From: Atopsyche davidsoni
Taxonomy: Eukaryota > Arthropoda > Insecta > Trichoptera > Hydrobiosidae
Length of the DNA stretch: 64,000 nt
Direction: 5' to 3'
NCBI GenBank assembly: GCA_022113835.1
Contig: JAILWY010000007.1
Location: 12,625,001 to 12,689,000, forward strand
This document shows, one piece after another, positions 11,441 through 21,870 of the stretch. The position numbers were made by a program, and so were the translations under genes. Each line of letters opens with the position of its first letter. The first letter of the stretch is position 1. The notes below the pieces were generated by a model. It searched no databases and was not told the origin of the DNA. It saw nothing but the letters and a program-made list of their open reading frames with translations.

Positions 11441-11987
11441 ATATCGGTTTTTGTATTGTAGTATCTGAAACCGTGAATCTTTGCGCTTACTTTGTAATAC
11501 CTTACTGTGTAATTTTTCATTATTATTGAATTAAAAAAAAAAATATTTTTGAGTATTTTTTTTCACAAAATTTCATATTTTTTTTACTTTAATCTAAGGT
11601 TGTGAAAAAGGTTCGTAATTTTTGCATGTTAATTATTAATAAACTATATATGAAATTCCCCTGTTCAACAGATTCATCGTTTTGGTATTGTCAAATCTGA
11701 AATCATGAATCTTTGCGCTTACATTGTTTGTAGTATTATATCATAATTCATAGTTTAAAGTGATAAATGAATTTAAAAAATATTTTTTTGAACACACGGG
11801 TTCATAACTTTTGCTTACTAATTACAAATGAATTTGAAAAAAACCAGAAAACCCTGAATTATGTTTTCATGTCTTTGTTTGTAATACTTCGTAGAGTAAA
11901 TTTTAATTAATAAATGTAATATTTAATATTTTACAACATAGTTGCAAGAATAATCTGGGTATAATGCCGCGTTTCTTCTCTATAAAT
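11441..11987. other. AT-rich non-coding stretch with an internal imperfect repeat
   Basis: The phrase TGAAACCGTGAATCTTTGCGC (about 11467) recurs as TGAAATCATGAATCTTTGCGC (about 11698) within otherwise AT-rich sequence, giving an imperfect local duplication of about 230 bp. No gene is visible. Confidence 0.4.
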
Positions 11988-12022
11988 CCAACGTTTCGGT
12001 CTTGGTCTAGAATCATCTTCAG
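11988..12022 (-). repeat. CTGAAGAT...GACCGAAACGT hairpin motif (mobile-element terminus)
   Basis: Minus-strand reading is CTGAAGATGATTCTAG, then ACCAAGACCGAAACGTTGG. The same two blocks, CTGAAGATG and ACCGAAACGT, recur in modified form at 17.8, 18.2, 24.5 and 37.9 kb. They look like a shared terminal hairpin of a retroelement family. The spacing and core words recall hammerhead-type motifs in Penelope-like elements, but the stem in this copy is degenerate. Confidence 0.4.
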
Positions 12023-13445
12023 AGATTCGAGTATTTTGAAGAGAGATCCGGTACTGAGACAGCAACAGCCGAGAATTTACAATACAGCCAGGTTTAAGTA
12101 AAGAGTGATATCATTTTTGTTAAACCTGTTGAATTAAATGCGTGTCGTTTTAATAACCAGTTGAGGTATATGCTGAATTACAGTTATGTGTATAGTTATT
12201 TAATTATATTGTATTACAGAGTTAATCTTACGGAATAGAATTGTTTCATAACCTCTTCATGGACCGGCCGCTGTATTAAAGCGAAGCTTCGGCTGTGAGG
12301 AGACTTCTTTTCATCTGACGTTTGACCAGAGGCGGCTGAAGCAATCAATTCAACTCAAAGTATTTATTGATTCATAAATTATTTTATTAAAAATTAAAAT
12401 AAAATACTTGCTATCGACCTACCTGTATGTATCAAATTTAAATTTTATTTAAAATAAGACTATAATAGCTTATCACTATAATTTTTAACTATTGGTGTTT
12501 AGGCATTAAACATGGATATCTTTATTTTAATTTTTGACTTAGGATATAATAAAATAAATGGGATTTATCCCGCAATATCTTGTGCTTATTAGTAAGCAAA
12601 TAAGCCACAAAGCTTTAAATGATTTTTTTTTATTTAACCTTCAAATCATTATTTCCCAGAAATCCAACATTGCTCATTTGGGGATAAAGATGAATAGAGA
12701 ATAATTTATATTTTTTAATTAATTTATTAATATTATTTTCAAACTAATAAACAGTTCAAATTTTTATAAATGCTTTGTCCATGAATTTATTTTTTGAATG
12801 AATTTTCATGAATTATATATATGTTGATACATTTCTCCAGTATATTATAGAAAAATATCTATCAAGATCAACACATCTGTGCTGGATTTTTTAAGTTTAC
12901 TTCGATGCTTTAATTACAAGTGGCTGCTTGATGTTGTTTATTGGTAGGCTTCGACCAAAAGCTCAATAAGGCTGTGCGTTGGATCCGTCACTGTATTTCG
13001 GAATATACAAGATAGTCTGGAGCCCCGCGTCTTATCTTGTTCTCTCTATCGACGTTTAAATGCACCATTTATCGAAATCGTAGGGGCGATCGTAACATTG
13101 CTGTCTCCTATCAATATTGAATTGATTTCAGATTCTTTATCGGATAGATCCACTTAAATCCGACAGTCTCAGTTTTATTGAACCACTAATCATAGAAACC
13201 CGTACATCTAACTACATTTAATTAATTTAATAAATTATTACAAAATCATCGAAGCGTGCGTTCATATTGAAAATTACCTGTTGGTCTGTTGTACACAAAA
13301 ACTACAGGTTTTTTGTATTAATATTAAATAACAACCGATAGCAGTTGATTTTATCAATCACTTACATCAAATAAAAAACAAACTTGATTTATAAAATTAG
13401 TAATTAAATTTTACTCACGATAACGAGGTTATTTAAAGGTTATAC
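12023..13445. other. AT-rich non-coding stretch with a small GC-richer segment
   Basis: Nothing coding is supported. A moderately GC-rich segment lies at about 12955-13110 (TGGATCCGTCACTG, AGCCCCGCGTCTTATC). The rest is low-complexity AT-rich DNA. Confidence 0.4.
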
Positions 13446-13453
13446 TTTATATC

Positions 13454-13556
13454 AGGGGTCCCCAACCTTTTTGTACCCACATTTCAGAATGTCGGTCGGG
13501 CGGCGGGCACCATTTTCTTTTACAAGATATGTTTCTGGTCCCCAAAGTAAAGTGCC
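13454..13556 (+). mobile_element. hAT-like terminal sequence
   Basis: CAGGGGTCCCCAACCTTTTT at 13454 matches the common form of hAT-superfamily terminal inverted repeats (CAGGGGTNCCCAACC). It is followed by a GGTCGGGCGGCGGGCACC segment. No partner terminus can be identified on the far side, because the sequence passes into minisatellite DNA, so this is one end of a broken or expanded element. Confidence 0.5.
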
Positions 13557-13840
13557 TTGGAAAAAAGGCCCTGGACCTCCCATGCCCTGGATCTCCTATG
13601 CCCTGACCCTCCCATGTCTTGGCCCTCCCAAGCCCTGGCCCTCCCAAGCCCTGACTCTCCCAGCCCTGGCTCTCCCAAGCCCTGGTCCTTCCAAGCCCTG
13701 GCTCTTCCAAGCCCTGGCCCTTCCAAGCCCTGGCCCTCCCAAGCCCTGGCCATCCCAAGCCCTGGCCATCCCAAGCCCTGGCCCTTCCATGCCTTGGCCC
13801 TCTCAAGCCTTGGCCCTCCCAACCCCTTGTCCTCCCACCC
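13557..13840. repeat. 16-bp minisatellite, unit AAGCCCTGGCCCTCCC
   Basis: About 17 imperfect copies of a 16-base unit. Because 16 is not a multiple of three, a stop-free unit leaves every frame open, which explains the several long but meaningless open frames on both strands. The array follows directly on a hAT-like end. Confidence 0.9.
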
Positions 13841-14140
13841 TCCAAGGTGGAGGGTGGAGGATGGAGGGTAGAGGGCAGAGGGTAGAGGGTGGGTGGTAGA
13901 CCACCCACCTCTCACCACCCACCACTCCAAGCCCTGGCTCTGGAGGGTGGATGGTAGAAGGTAGAGGGTGGGTGGTAGACAACCCACCTCCCACCACCCA
14001 CCATCCCAAGCCCTGGCTCTGGAGAGTGGATGGTAGAGGTTAGAGGGTAGAGGGTGGAGGGTAGAGTGTTGACCACCCAACTCCCACCACCCTCTACCCC
14101 AAGCCCTGGCTCTGGAGGGTGGATGGTAGAAGGTAGACGC
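13841..14140. repeat. Compound minisatellite of GGAGGGTGGA / CCACCCACC blocks
   Basis: Three imperfect higher-order units of about 90 bp each contain CCAAGCCCTGGCTCTGGAGG, GGTAGAGGGTGG-type purine-rich runs and their near complements CCACCCACCTCCCACCACC. The purine and pyrimidine blocks can fold on each other. The open frames across the array are by-products of the repeat. Confidence 0.85.
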
Positions 14141-14471
14141 TTTATGTAATATATATCATCTAATTCATGTAGAATGCGCCTTTATTAAACATGTTTCCAC
14201 TATAATTTATTTACTTCTATTATTATTACTATTATTATTATTATTATTATTACTATTATTATTATTATTATTATTTTATCAGTATTGTTATTATTTTATT
14301 ATTTTTGATTATTAATCTTTATTATTTTTTTTATTTAAACGATAAACACACAAATTTTTTTAGTCCATAAACTTAACTAATTATATAACCCTCATCTAAT
14401 TTTGCGAAATTTTTTATTGTTATCAGTATCCTGTTTGTTGTATTTAAGCATATGTTATTTCTATATTTTGC
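14141..14471. repeat. (TTA)n microsatellite and AT-rich flank
   Basis: An ATT/TTA trinucleotide tract with interruptions lies at about 14216-14330. The rest is AT-rich sequence with no identifiable feature. Confidence 0.8.
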
Positions 14472-14522
14472 TAGTTTAGTTAAGCATCTGATGATGACCC
14501 AGTGTATTGGGTCGAAACTAGT
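14472..14522 (+). repeat. Hammerhead-like hairpin, family A copy 1
   Basis: The order is CTAGTTT (14471-14477), CTGATGA (14488-14494), one T, GACCC / 8-base loop / GGGTC, then GAAAC (14514-14518) and TAG. CTAGTTT can pair with AAACTAG, and GACCC pairs perfectly with GGGTC. CTGATGA and GAAA are the two conserved core strings of hammerhead ribozymes. The extra T before stem II and the lack of a clear stem I depart from the canonical fold. A second copy lies at 28020-28053 on the minus strand. Confidence 0.45.
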
Positions 14523-14530
14523 AATGCAAA

Positions 14531-15613
14531 TCTACTATAATAATAGCCATTGTGTGTGTGTATGTATGTTTCGATTTTTGGTTCTCTATAGAATATCTTA
14601 AAAGATACAAAGCTGATTTTTTGCACATAAGTTAAGTAAATTTTTCCGCAGCTATGTGCCGAATTTCAAGACGATAGGATAATATTTTCATTCATAAACT
14701 ATAAAATATGCTTTAGCGAGTTTACGAATTATATGATTCTGTTGTTCACCGCGAGATTTTCAAATTTAGAACTTTTACAAAAAAATAAATTTCCAGTTTG
14801 TCAGTTTGACATAAGTGCCATCTCTATTTTTTTTTATCAAAATTGCATTAGAAATTATTTACCACATCATTAAGGCAGTTACTCCTAGCCATTTAATTGC
14901 CTCTGGTGTCCAACCGGACACCACAGTCAGTGCATTTCCTGGCGAAATCGTGTCATTTAATTAATTTAATTGTCACTTTATTTTTCTATATCGAAATTTG
15001 ATTTTTTTACACAGTATTGAAAAAACTATAAATTATATTTATCTAATTTTTATCATTTAATTAACGTCCATTTTTAGGGTAAAATAAAATCTTAAAGATG
15101 TTGAAAAATTGGATAAAATGACGACTTTTCAAAACCAAAGTTTGTCAAAGATTTTTTTTTTTCATTTTTAAATTAATAAGACGCACATGGTTTATATATA
15201 ATCTTTTAATTCCAATTGAAAAAAAGACTTTTAAATGTTTAGGATTCTTGGAAAATGTACCAGACGAATCTCCAAATTCCTACATTTTAATCGGAAAAAC
15301 ACATATTTATCATATTAATAGTATATTTATAAGAAATAAAAATATATTGTGTTCAGAAGAAGGGATGTACCAAACTTTTTACATTTAAATCTTATTGATT
15401 GGTGCAGTCGATTTTTCGCAAAACGGACTAGAAAATGATAAAAAAAAACACGATTATGGGACCTAGACCCTTAATAACTCAAAATAACACCGTCTACGCA
15501 CAGAAAACGTAATTCAACAAGAATTTCACAATTGAACGTGATAAAGACTGCATCAAATAAAGAACAGTGCAGTGAAAAGTGATGCGTTGTTTGTGACACG
15601 AAATGTGACATAA
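14531..15613 (+). mobile_element. Probable Helitron 5' part, non-coding
   Basis: TCTACTATAATAATAGCC at 14531 resembles a Helitron left end (starts TC, preceded by A). The stretch leads without another recognisable boundary into a Helitron replication-protein relic from 15614. Positions 15120-15425 are repeated in diverged form at 19105-19400 (shared CTCCAAATTCCTA, GGAAAACACATATTTATCAT). A perfect hairpin TGGTGTCC-AACC-GGACACCA lies at 14904-14923. The exact left boundary is a judgement from sequence form only. Confidence 0.4.
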
Positions 15614-16160
15614 ATGTCAAGCAATGAGTTGGAAGGAAAACGTGAGCAGCGTCTTCTTAAAATTCGAGTACGCGCATCGACCTCAAGACAAAAAGAAACT
15701 GATGCACAGCGAACGCTGCGTTTGTCTTCGGATTAATTAGTGTGACCTGTCGATTCTGCAATGCTTTACATTATCAAGCAGAAAACCCATCAGATGGAAA
15801 GTTCAACAGTTCAAGTGCACAAAGATAAAGTGAAACTACCAGCAAGGCCTATTTCCCCAGTATATTTAAAGGATATTTATAATGGAAATTTCAAGAGAAA
15901 AATAAGATCATACGATAACAGTATGTCTTTTGCATCAATGGGAGCTAAATTAACAGTGGGCAACTTTGCTTCAAAGTTCAAGGCCAAGTATATCACAGAA
16001 CTTCATCCTACTGATGGTACAAAATGAAAGCAATTATTCATCTTATTATGTTCAAACACCATTGCATCGTTCATCGAATGCGCGTCATTCTATGACGGGC
16101 TACATTTCTAGTAATTTTAATAAACTCAAAGTGAAGACAAAATACAGAGGTACTTTTTTT
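15614..16160 (+). pseudogene. Helitron replicase/helicase N-terminal region, broken
   Basis: Fragments in shifting frames match the conserved N-terminal region of Helitron Rep/helicase proteins. 15614-15736 reads MSSNELEGKREQRLLKIRVR and continues RASTSRQKETDAQRTLRLS, then a stop. Next come VTCRFCNALHYQAENPSDGK (a CxxC zinc-finger-like block), KVKLP, KIRSYDNSMSFASMGAKL, and in another frame FKVQGQVYHRTSS. The order is the one seen in insect Helitrons, but at least three frame changes and several stops separate the pieces. The Rep HUH motifs and the helicase domain are absent. It is a dead 5' fragment. Confidence 0.8.
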
Positions 16161-17082
16161 ATTATAATAATGGATCTTTACGAATCAAATGCTTTGTCCC
16201 TTAACAAGATTATCATCATATTTTATTTATTAAAGACAAGGCCAATGTTTTTTGGATTTAATAATCAACTTCTTTAATACTAATTTCGGTATGCTTTCAT
16301 TTATTTACAGTTCGATAGTTTTATGCTCAATTTGGCTATTTATTTTTATTTATTGTATAAAAATATTTAAATCTATAATAATGTACAAAGCCAATTTTTA
16401 ATAATTATATTTTTTTACAATTTAAGCAAGTGTTTTAATGTACACACTTTTAATGTATGTTTATATATAAGTAAATTTTAAGGACATGAAATTGTTTGAA
16501 TAGTAATCGCGATAATAAAATGTATTTTTGTACAATTGGTTTTGAGGAGTGTAACTTTTTAAACATTGATATATACTGTATTTTGAAATACTTGACAGTT
16601 TTGAATTCAATTTATCAATTCTTTTGTCAAGGATAAATGAAATCACACAAAATATTTTGCCTTAAAAGAAATATTTTTTATGTAACTTATTTTTCAATCT
16701 AGAATAAAGTTATTTGAACTACGTTATAGACATTTTGTATCATGTTGATTGATAAGATAATTTTTATTGCATCTATATCTGGATCATTAATCACTCTTAA
16801 GACTTGCTTCGAAACGAGTTGCTAGTTTTTTATTCTATTCAGTAAACACAGATAAAATTTAACAAGTCATTTAAATATTTGACTTCTTAAATAAGCATAA
16901 AAAAAATATCAAGATATAATTAAGACATAAATTAAGTCAAAAGTGAATAATATTATAATATTGAAATATTATAATGTTGCATTGAAAATTAAAATATTCA
17001 AGAAATACAATTTGCACGCCATGCATAATCAATCACTCCTTTGGTTTAATGAATATGCAATAAACATTTTTAAAAGGGTCGG
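16161..17082. other. AT-rich non-coding stretch
   Basis: Possibly the trailing part of the Helitron, but no Helitron 3' end (hairpin followed by CTRR) could be placed. No gene is supported. Confidence 0.4.
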
Positions 17083-17300
17083 AAATTCTCAGAATCCACC
17101 CGATTTTTTATTGCATTCCCGTGTCATAAGACCTAGGCTCCCCCGCCGAATAGAATCAGTCATTTCGAACTTCTTCCAGCCCATTGGTCGCTTATCATCT
17201 CCGATATGAATGGCGCCCCGGCGGAGGGGAACCAGGGGAGAGATAAGACCGGGCAAGTCGTCTTCGACTTTTTGTTTCGGCAACAAGCCTCGGCTCCTCT
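17083..17300. other. GC-rich island
   Basis: A GC-rich block (CCTAGGCTCCCCCGCCG, GGCGCCCCGGCGGAGGGG) with overlapping open frames on both strands and no recognised domain. It is a candidate regulatory island. Confidence 0.3.
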
Positions 17301-17785
17301 AATCTCGAAAACAAATCGGTAAATTATCGAGCAAGCTTTTTATTCCGGTTGTCAAATTGCTACCGATATGGTTTAAAGCAGCAACGGCTAAGCTTTTTAT
17401 TCAGTGCAGTAGAAAAAAAAACTTTTTAGAAGTTAGAAAGCTTGAAATTTAAAATGATGAAAACTCAAATTAATTTAAATTAAATTAAAAATACAAATTA
17501 TCTTTAAGTCCTTGGATATCTGGTAACTTAATCATTTTTCTTTCAGTATTGCTTTTTTGCCAATAATATATATATGCAACACAATTTGTAAATTAAATTA
17601 ATTGTATAAACTTGCTATGCATGTTAAATATCATAAAAATCTATAAAAAATAATTAAATATTTTATAGCAACAAAATTAAGCAAAACACCGTTTCTGTAA
17701 AGATTGAGTAAATATCATATTTTTAAGTAGAAAATGAAATGAATTGGTTAGATTTGTTAAGTGTTTAAATGCTCGATGTTATCGG
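17301..17785. other. AT-rich non-coding stretch
   Basis: Nothing identifiable. Confidence 0.4.
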
Positions 17786-18251
17786 TACTCCGACGTTTCG
17801 GTTCCCATGCTGGCACCAATTTCAAGAGATTTATCTAAATCCTTGAATATAATCCCAACACCTAAGAAACCGTATCAACTTAACAACGGCTGTCAAAACT
17901 GTTTGAGGAATTATTTAGACATTATATTGTCAATCTATGGTTGGACTCCCCTGGCTCATGGGGACCCTGGGATGTGCCCTTGTCTTATTGTATGAAAGGT
18001 CGGTATTCGAGTTGATTCCACTCTGGAAGACGCGCTTCATCGGGCGCCGCATGAAATGATTAGTAATGATTTAGATAAGTCGATTTGGAAGGTAAAACCT
18101 GATGATGCGCGCCTTGCTCAGCTGTGAGATGATTTTTGATGAATTCGGGTTAGTATGCGAGTTGATCTGGTTTCATGGGTGTCGTGCTGCTTGGGGTTTA
18201 TATTATGATATTATTCCGACGTTTCGGTCCCCGTGTTGGGATTATTTTTAG
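17786..18251 (-). mobile_element. Possible Penelope-like or related retroelement terminal segment
   Basis: Two minus-strand GGxACCGAAACGTCGGA motifs (17789-17826 and 18216-18251) are separated by about 430 bp. The first is preceded on that strand by CTTGAAATTGGTGCC and the second by CTAAAAATAATCCC, both decayed forms of CTGAAGATGGTCC. Two direct copies flanking a few hundred bases suggest a terminal-repeat arrangement. No reverse transcriptase or GIY-YIG signature is present. The intervening sequence has no supported gene. Confidence 0.3.
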
Positions 18252-18309
18252 GGTTTTGTGCTTTCCAGCTGCTCACCTACTATATACTTAAAAAAAGTAT
18301 TATTTCATT

Positions 18310-18420
18310 CATCGGTAGATGTGATCCCCAGATAAGACGCCGGGGAATCCCGAGTCACCCACGACCGCCGCCTGCACCGGAACTGAACTCCTACACAGAG
18401 CAGGCGGTGCTTTTCTAAGC
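18310..18420. other. GC-rich island
   Basis: The block AAGACGCCGGGGAATCCCGA followed by CGACCGCCGCCTGCACCGG is GC-rich, with no recognised coding content. Confidence 0.25.
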
Positions 18421-18540
18421 GTTAGTCACATTTTATCAGAACCACTGTGAGTGAGAAGAGGTATTGGTAATGCATTTAACACGACATTAAAATCAGGAAG
18501 TATTTAATTAAAAAAATTAACCAAAAAAATATATCGAACT

Positions 18541-18875
18541 AGTTTAGACGTATTTGACTCGACTGGAATGGACTTGACTCGCTTCGAGAATGGACTCGAC
18601 TCGACTGAAATGCACTCGATTTGACTGGAATTGACTGGGACTCGACTGGACTCGACAAGAATGGATTCGACTAGACTCGAATGGAATGGACTGGGCAGGA
18701 ATCAAAAGGATCGGACTTGATTAAACTCGGCTGGACTCGAATCGACTGGAATGGACTAGAATTAAGCCGAAATGACCATTCGAGACCAGCCTGGACTACC
18801 CTTGACTAGGTTGGACTGGGCTGGACTAGGCTGGACTAGGCTGAACTGGGCTGGACTTAGCTGGACTAGCCTAAA
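18541..18875. repeat. Minisatellite of GACTCGACTGGAATG and GGCTGGACTAG units
   Basis: Irregular tandem copies of GACTCGACTGGAATG-like units run to about 18770, then of a 10-11 bp unit CTGGACTAGG to about 18870. The reverse complement of the first unit reappears at 19675-19755, so the two arrays face each other around a Helitron-related core. Confidence 0.85.
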
Positions 18876-18879
18876 TTCA

Positions 18880-19104
18880 TTAAATACTTATTGAAATCCT
18901 TGAAATTCCTAGAATTTTTAAAATTCCTAAAATTTTTGAAACTATTGAAATGTTTGAAATTTTTGAAATTTTCTTCTCCCCACCACCTACATCGACTTTA
19001 TCTTTCATCTACCAACCAGTGGAGTAAAATGACACCCAAGATAGGTGGTGGGTGGTCTATCATCTACCCTCCACCTACTCTACTCTACACCCACCACCCA
19101 CCAC
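18880..19104. repeat. TTTGAAATTTTT short tandem repeat and C-rich CCACC block
   Basis: Runs of GAAATTTTT/AAATTCCTA with a period of about 9 bases lie at 18890-18975. They are followed by a pyrimidine-rich CCACCACC/ CTACCCTCCACC segment like the one near 13.9 kb. The frame 18891-19127 (K-F-L repeats) is a by-product of the repeat. Confidence 0.7.
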
Positions 19105-19400
19105 CACTTTGTAAAACCAAAGTTTAAAAAAAAAAGTTGTTTTAATTTTTTAACTAATCTTTTACCAAGGGTTTATTAGTAATCTTTTATTTCCTTAAAA
19201 AAAAAGACACCTAAATGCTTAGGGTTCTAGATACATTGGTTATAATTATCTCCAAATTCCTAAACTTTCACCGGGAAAACACATATTTATCATATTAAAA
19301 GTAAATTTACAAGATATAAAAAAAATCTTTAGAAAAAGGAACGTATCTAAATTTAAGCATTAAAAGATTTTCTATTGATAAAGTAGATATATCGCAAAAA
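19105..19400 (+). mobile_element. Helitron-related fragment, second copy
   Basis: Aligned by eye with 15120-15425, both contain AAAACCAAAGTTT, a T-rich run, AAAAAGAC followed by AAATG and TTAGG, CTCCAAATTCCTA, CGGRAAAACACATATTTATC and ATATTA. It is a diverged copy of the Helitron-associated segment, here without any coding relic and bordered on both sides by minisatellites. Confidence 0.6.
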
Positions 19401-19429
19401 AATATCAAAAAATTCGAAAAGTGACTAAT

Positions 19430-19760
19430 CAAGCCCTGATCCAGCCCAAGCCCTGACCCAACTCAAGCCTTACCCAACACAAGCCTTGACCCAATCCAAG
19501 CCCTGATCCAACCCAAGCCCTGACCCAACTTAAGCCATACCCAACCCCAGCCCTGAAATGTTTGAAATATTTGAAATTTTTGACATTTTTAAAATTTTTG
19601 GAATTTTGAAATTTTTTTCTAATTCTTGGAAATTTTAAAAAGTTTGAAGTTTTTGTTATTCGAGTCAAGGCCTTTCAGTCGAGTCGAGTCCATTCCAGTC
19701 GAGTCTAGACCATCTTGTTCTGTCCTGTTCATTCCAGTCAAGTCCTGAAATGGACTTGGG
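19430..19760. repeat. Minisatellites: AAGCCCTGACCCAACCC, TTTGAAATTTTT and inverted GACTCGAC units
   Basis: Three adjacent arrays: a 17-18 bp CAAGCCCTGACCCAACC unit (19430-19555), a GAAATTTTTGA array (19556-19640), and CCATTCCAGTCGAGTC units (about 19675-19755) that are the reverse complement of the array at 18.55 kb. The AAGCCCTG core is shared with the 13.6 kb minisatellite. Confidence 0.8.
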
Positions 19761-20655
19761 CTTCATCGAGTCCAATTTATTCCAGACTGGGTTTTATTTT
19801 TTGTGGATTCTTATTAAAATGATAATCATAAAATTTCTCTCTTGTAATTACATTAACATCTATTATCTTTCCATAAAAATTATATTCCATTCATTAAGAA
19901 AAAGACCAATAATTCAAAAAAACGTACAGATTATTTATAGAAAGACTTAGATTAAATATATTCAAAATTTAGTAACAAATTCATCCAATGTCAAATTTGT
20001 TTGTTTGCGGTAGTTTTGTGTACAAATCTTACAGCTGTATTAATAATTTTAAGCTTTTACTCTGAAAGCTGCATGTGACTCGCGGTCGACATGAGCTCCC
20101 GCAGGGTGCGTGTGTACTACAGATGCGCAAAAACTCACCCCGTGGTTGTCAAGGGAATTGCCATCAGACTGAAGTTATCTTTCCAAAGACCATATCAGAA
20201 AAATAATATTCCATAAGAAAATAATGCAGTAGAAATACCATACAACGAGCGGCAATACAAAAGCTTTTAATAATGATTAATGAACAATAAAACAAAACCT
20301 ATTTTAAAAATTAATATACTATTTTATTTTGATATTATAAGTTTTACGAAAAGCTGTAAGTTTTTCCTCGAAAAAGTCGCAATTCAGTTGAATATATAAA
20401 ATAATGTATCCTCATCAGTTACAAATAATAAACAGTTTATTTAGACTGTCTCAAAAATTAAAACCTTGTTTTAGTTTCATAGTTTAAGACTATATTTTTG
20501 GTACAGAGCATTAAAAAGTAATAACAATATATTTAATTACAGGTAATAATATAGACAATTCAAAGCATCTCAAAATAAAATCAAGACTATTCTCAGCGCA
20601 ACAAATTTCAGGTTTTAAAATCGTTTATGAATACCAACAAAAAGCCAGACAATCT
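19761..20655. other. AT-rich non-coding stretch
   Basis: No gene. A short GC-richer piece lies at about 20075-20150 (TGACTCGCGGTCGACATGAG). Otherwise only low-complexity AT-rich DNA. Confidence 0.45.
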
Positions 20656-21045
20656 ACCGGTGAAGTAGAATATGGCGGGGCGTTTTAAGCTAAACGCATT
20701 CGTATAAAATATTTATGTCAGGCATTTAATCTAAAAATAAATCTTCCTTAATGTCCCCAGGAATAAATATCGCCCCTTTATCATAGCATCGGCCGAGCGA
20801 AATCTCGAGCCTTATTATTTCAGAAATTTAAAACGCCGGCTTCCAAAAACACGCCCGCCGCCACCATTAGAAATGTTAATGGCCGATGATTTTCATAGTT
20901 AAGATCGGGCGGTATTATACGAACAGATGATATTGCTGAAAAACTTTCTCGGAATAATATCACTCCCGGGGGATTGCGTGGATTGTTCCCATTGTGCGCT
21001 GAACTCTCAGCTGATTTGAAGGCTTGCAGTTTCAGGGAGTCGATA
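20656..21045. other. GC-rich island
   Basis: An extended block with ACGCCGGCTTCC, CACGCCCGCCGCCACCATTA and CTCCCGGGGGATT, and no long open frame on either strand. It is among the longest islands in the window and a candidate regulatory element. Confidence 0.3.
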
Positions 21046-21704
21046 TTGCGTTAAAAAATAATATAAAAAAACTGGAAAAAATCATTGTGTTTTTCTGCCT
21101 TCATTGATTTTTGTTTACATTACTGAAATTAAGTTTATCTACTGATTTTTTTATTATTGTCAGCAAATCGCGATGATATTTTTTGGGCAAAAAATTATTT
21201 CATGTATTTTCAGTAAATTACATTTAATTGTTTCTACAACAGAACAATAATAATTGTTGGTTAGTGTATTTTGTTTATTATTGCGCATCTTTATTTTACA
21301 TAGAAAATATTAATTAAATATGGTTTATAAAAAAACCAATTAATATTTTAGTTTTAAATAAATAAAATAAAATTTACACTGGACAGAGGAAAAGGTATTG
21401 TGTAGTCTATAATACATTTCAATGTTCCATATAAGAATATTAAATAAATATTCTTTTGATTTGACATATTTTTGGGTAATGAGATAATCGTTACACGTAA
21501 AATAAAACATCGTATTAGCCAATTGGATAAAATGTTAAAAAAAATATATACTTGTGAGTACAGATTTGACATTCAAAGGCTTTTCCTTTAAACTGTTTTA
21601 CTTAATTGGCTATTCATATTTGTTGTTGAAGTTATCCAAGTATTTGGAAATCAGAATACAGACTTCACTGTAAACTGTTTAATATGAAAAAATAAGGCAG
21701 TAGA
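21046..21704. other. AT-rich non-coding stretch
   Basis: Nothing identifiable. The short minus-strand frames at 21.34-21.57 kb have no domain character. Confidence 0.45.
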
Positions 21705-21870
21705 TGTGCCAGGGTCTGCCTACAGGGTGTTTCTCCATGATGGGCTTAAGGAGCAGCCCTTAGGCTGAGCGGGGGCCGCGGGGCGCAGCGAGGAGGCGCA
21801 AAAAGCGGATGCATTCCAGTATGGAGCGTGCGACGCATCTCAACACCACAAGCTCGGCAGGTTTCTGACT
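21705..21870. other. GC-rich island
   Basis: AGCGGGGGCCGCGGGGCGCA lies in an otherwise AT-rich region. No coding frame is supported. Confidence 0.3.

Noticed and set aside
13447..14080. Long overlapping open frames on both strands coding for repetitive Gly/Arg/Trp/Pro-rich proteins
   Set aside because: They arise because a 16-bp stop-free minisatellite unit leaves every frame open. No start context, splice sites or non-repeat domain supports a protein.
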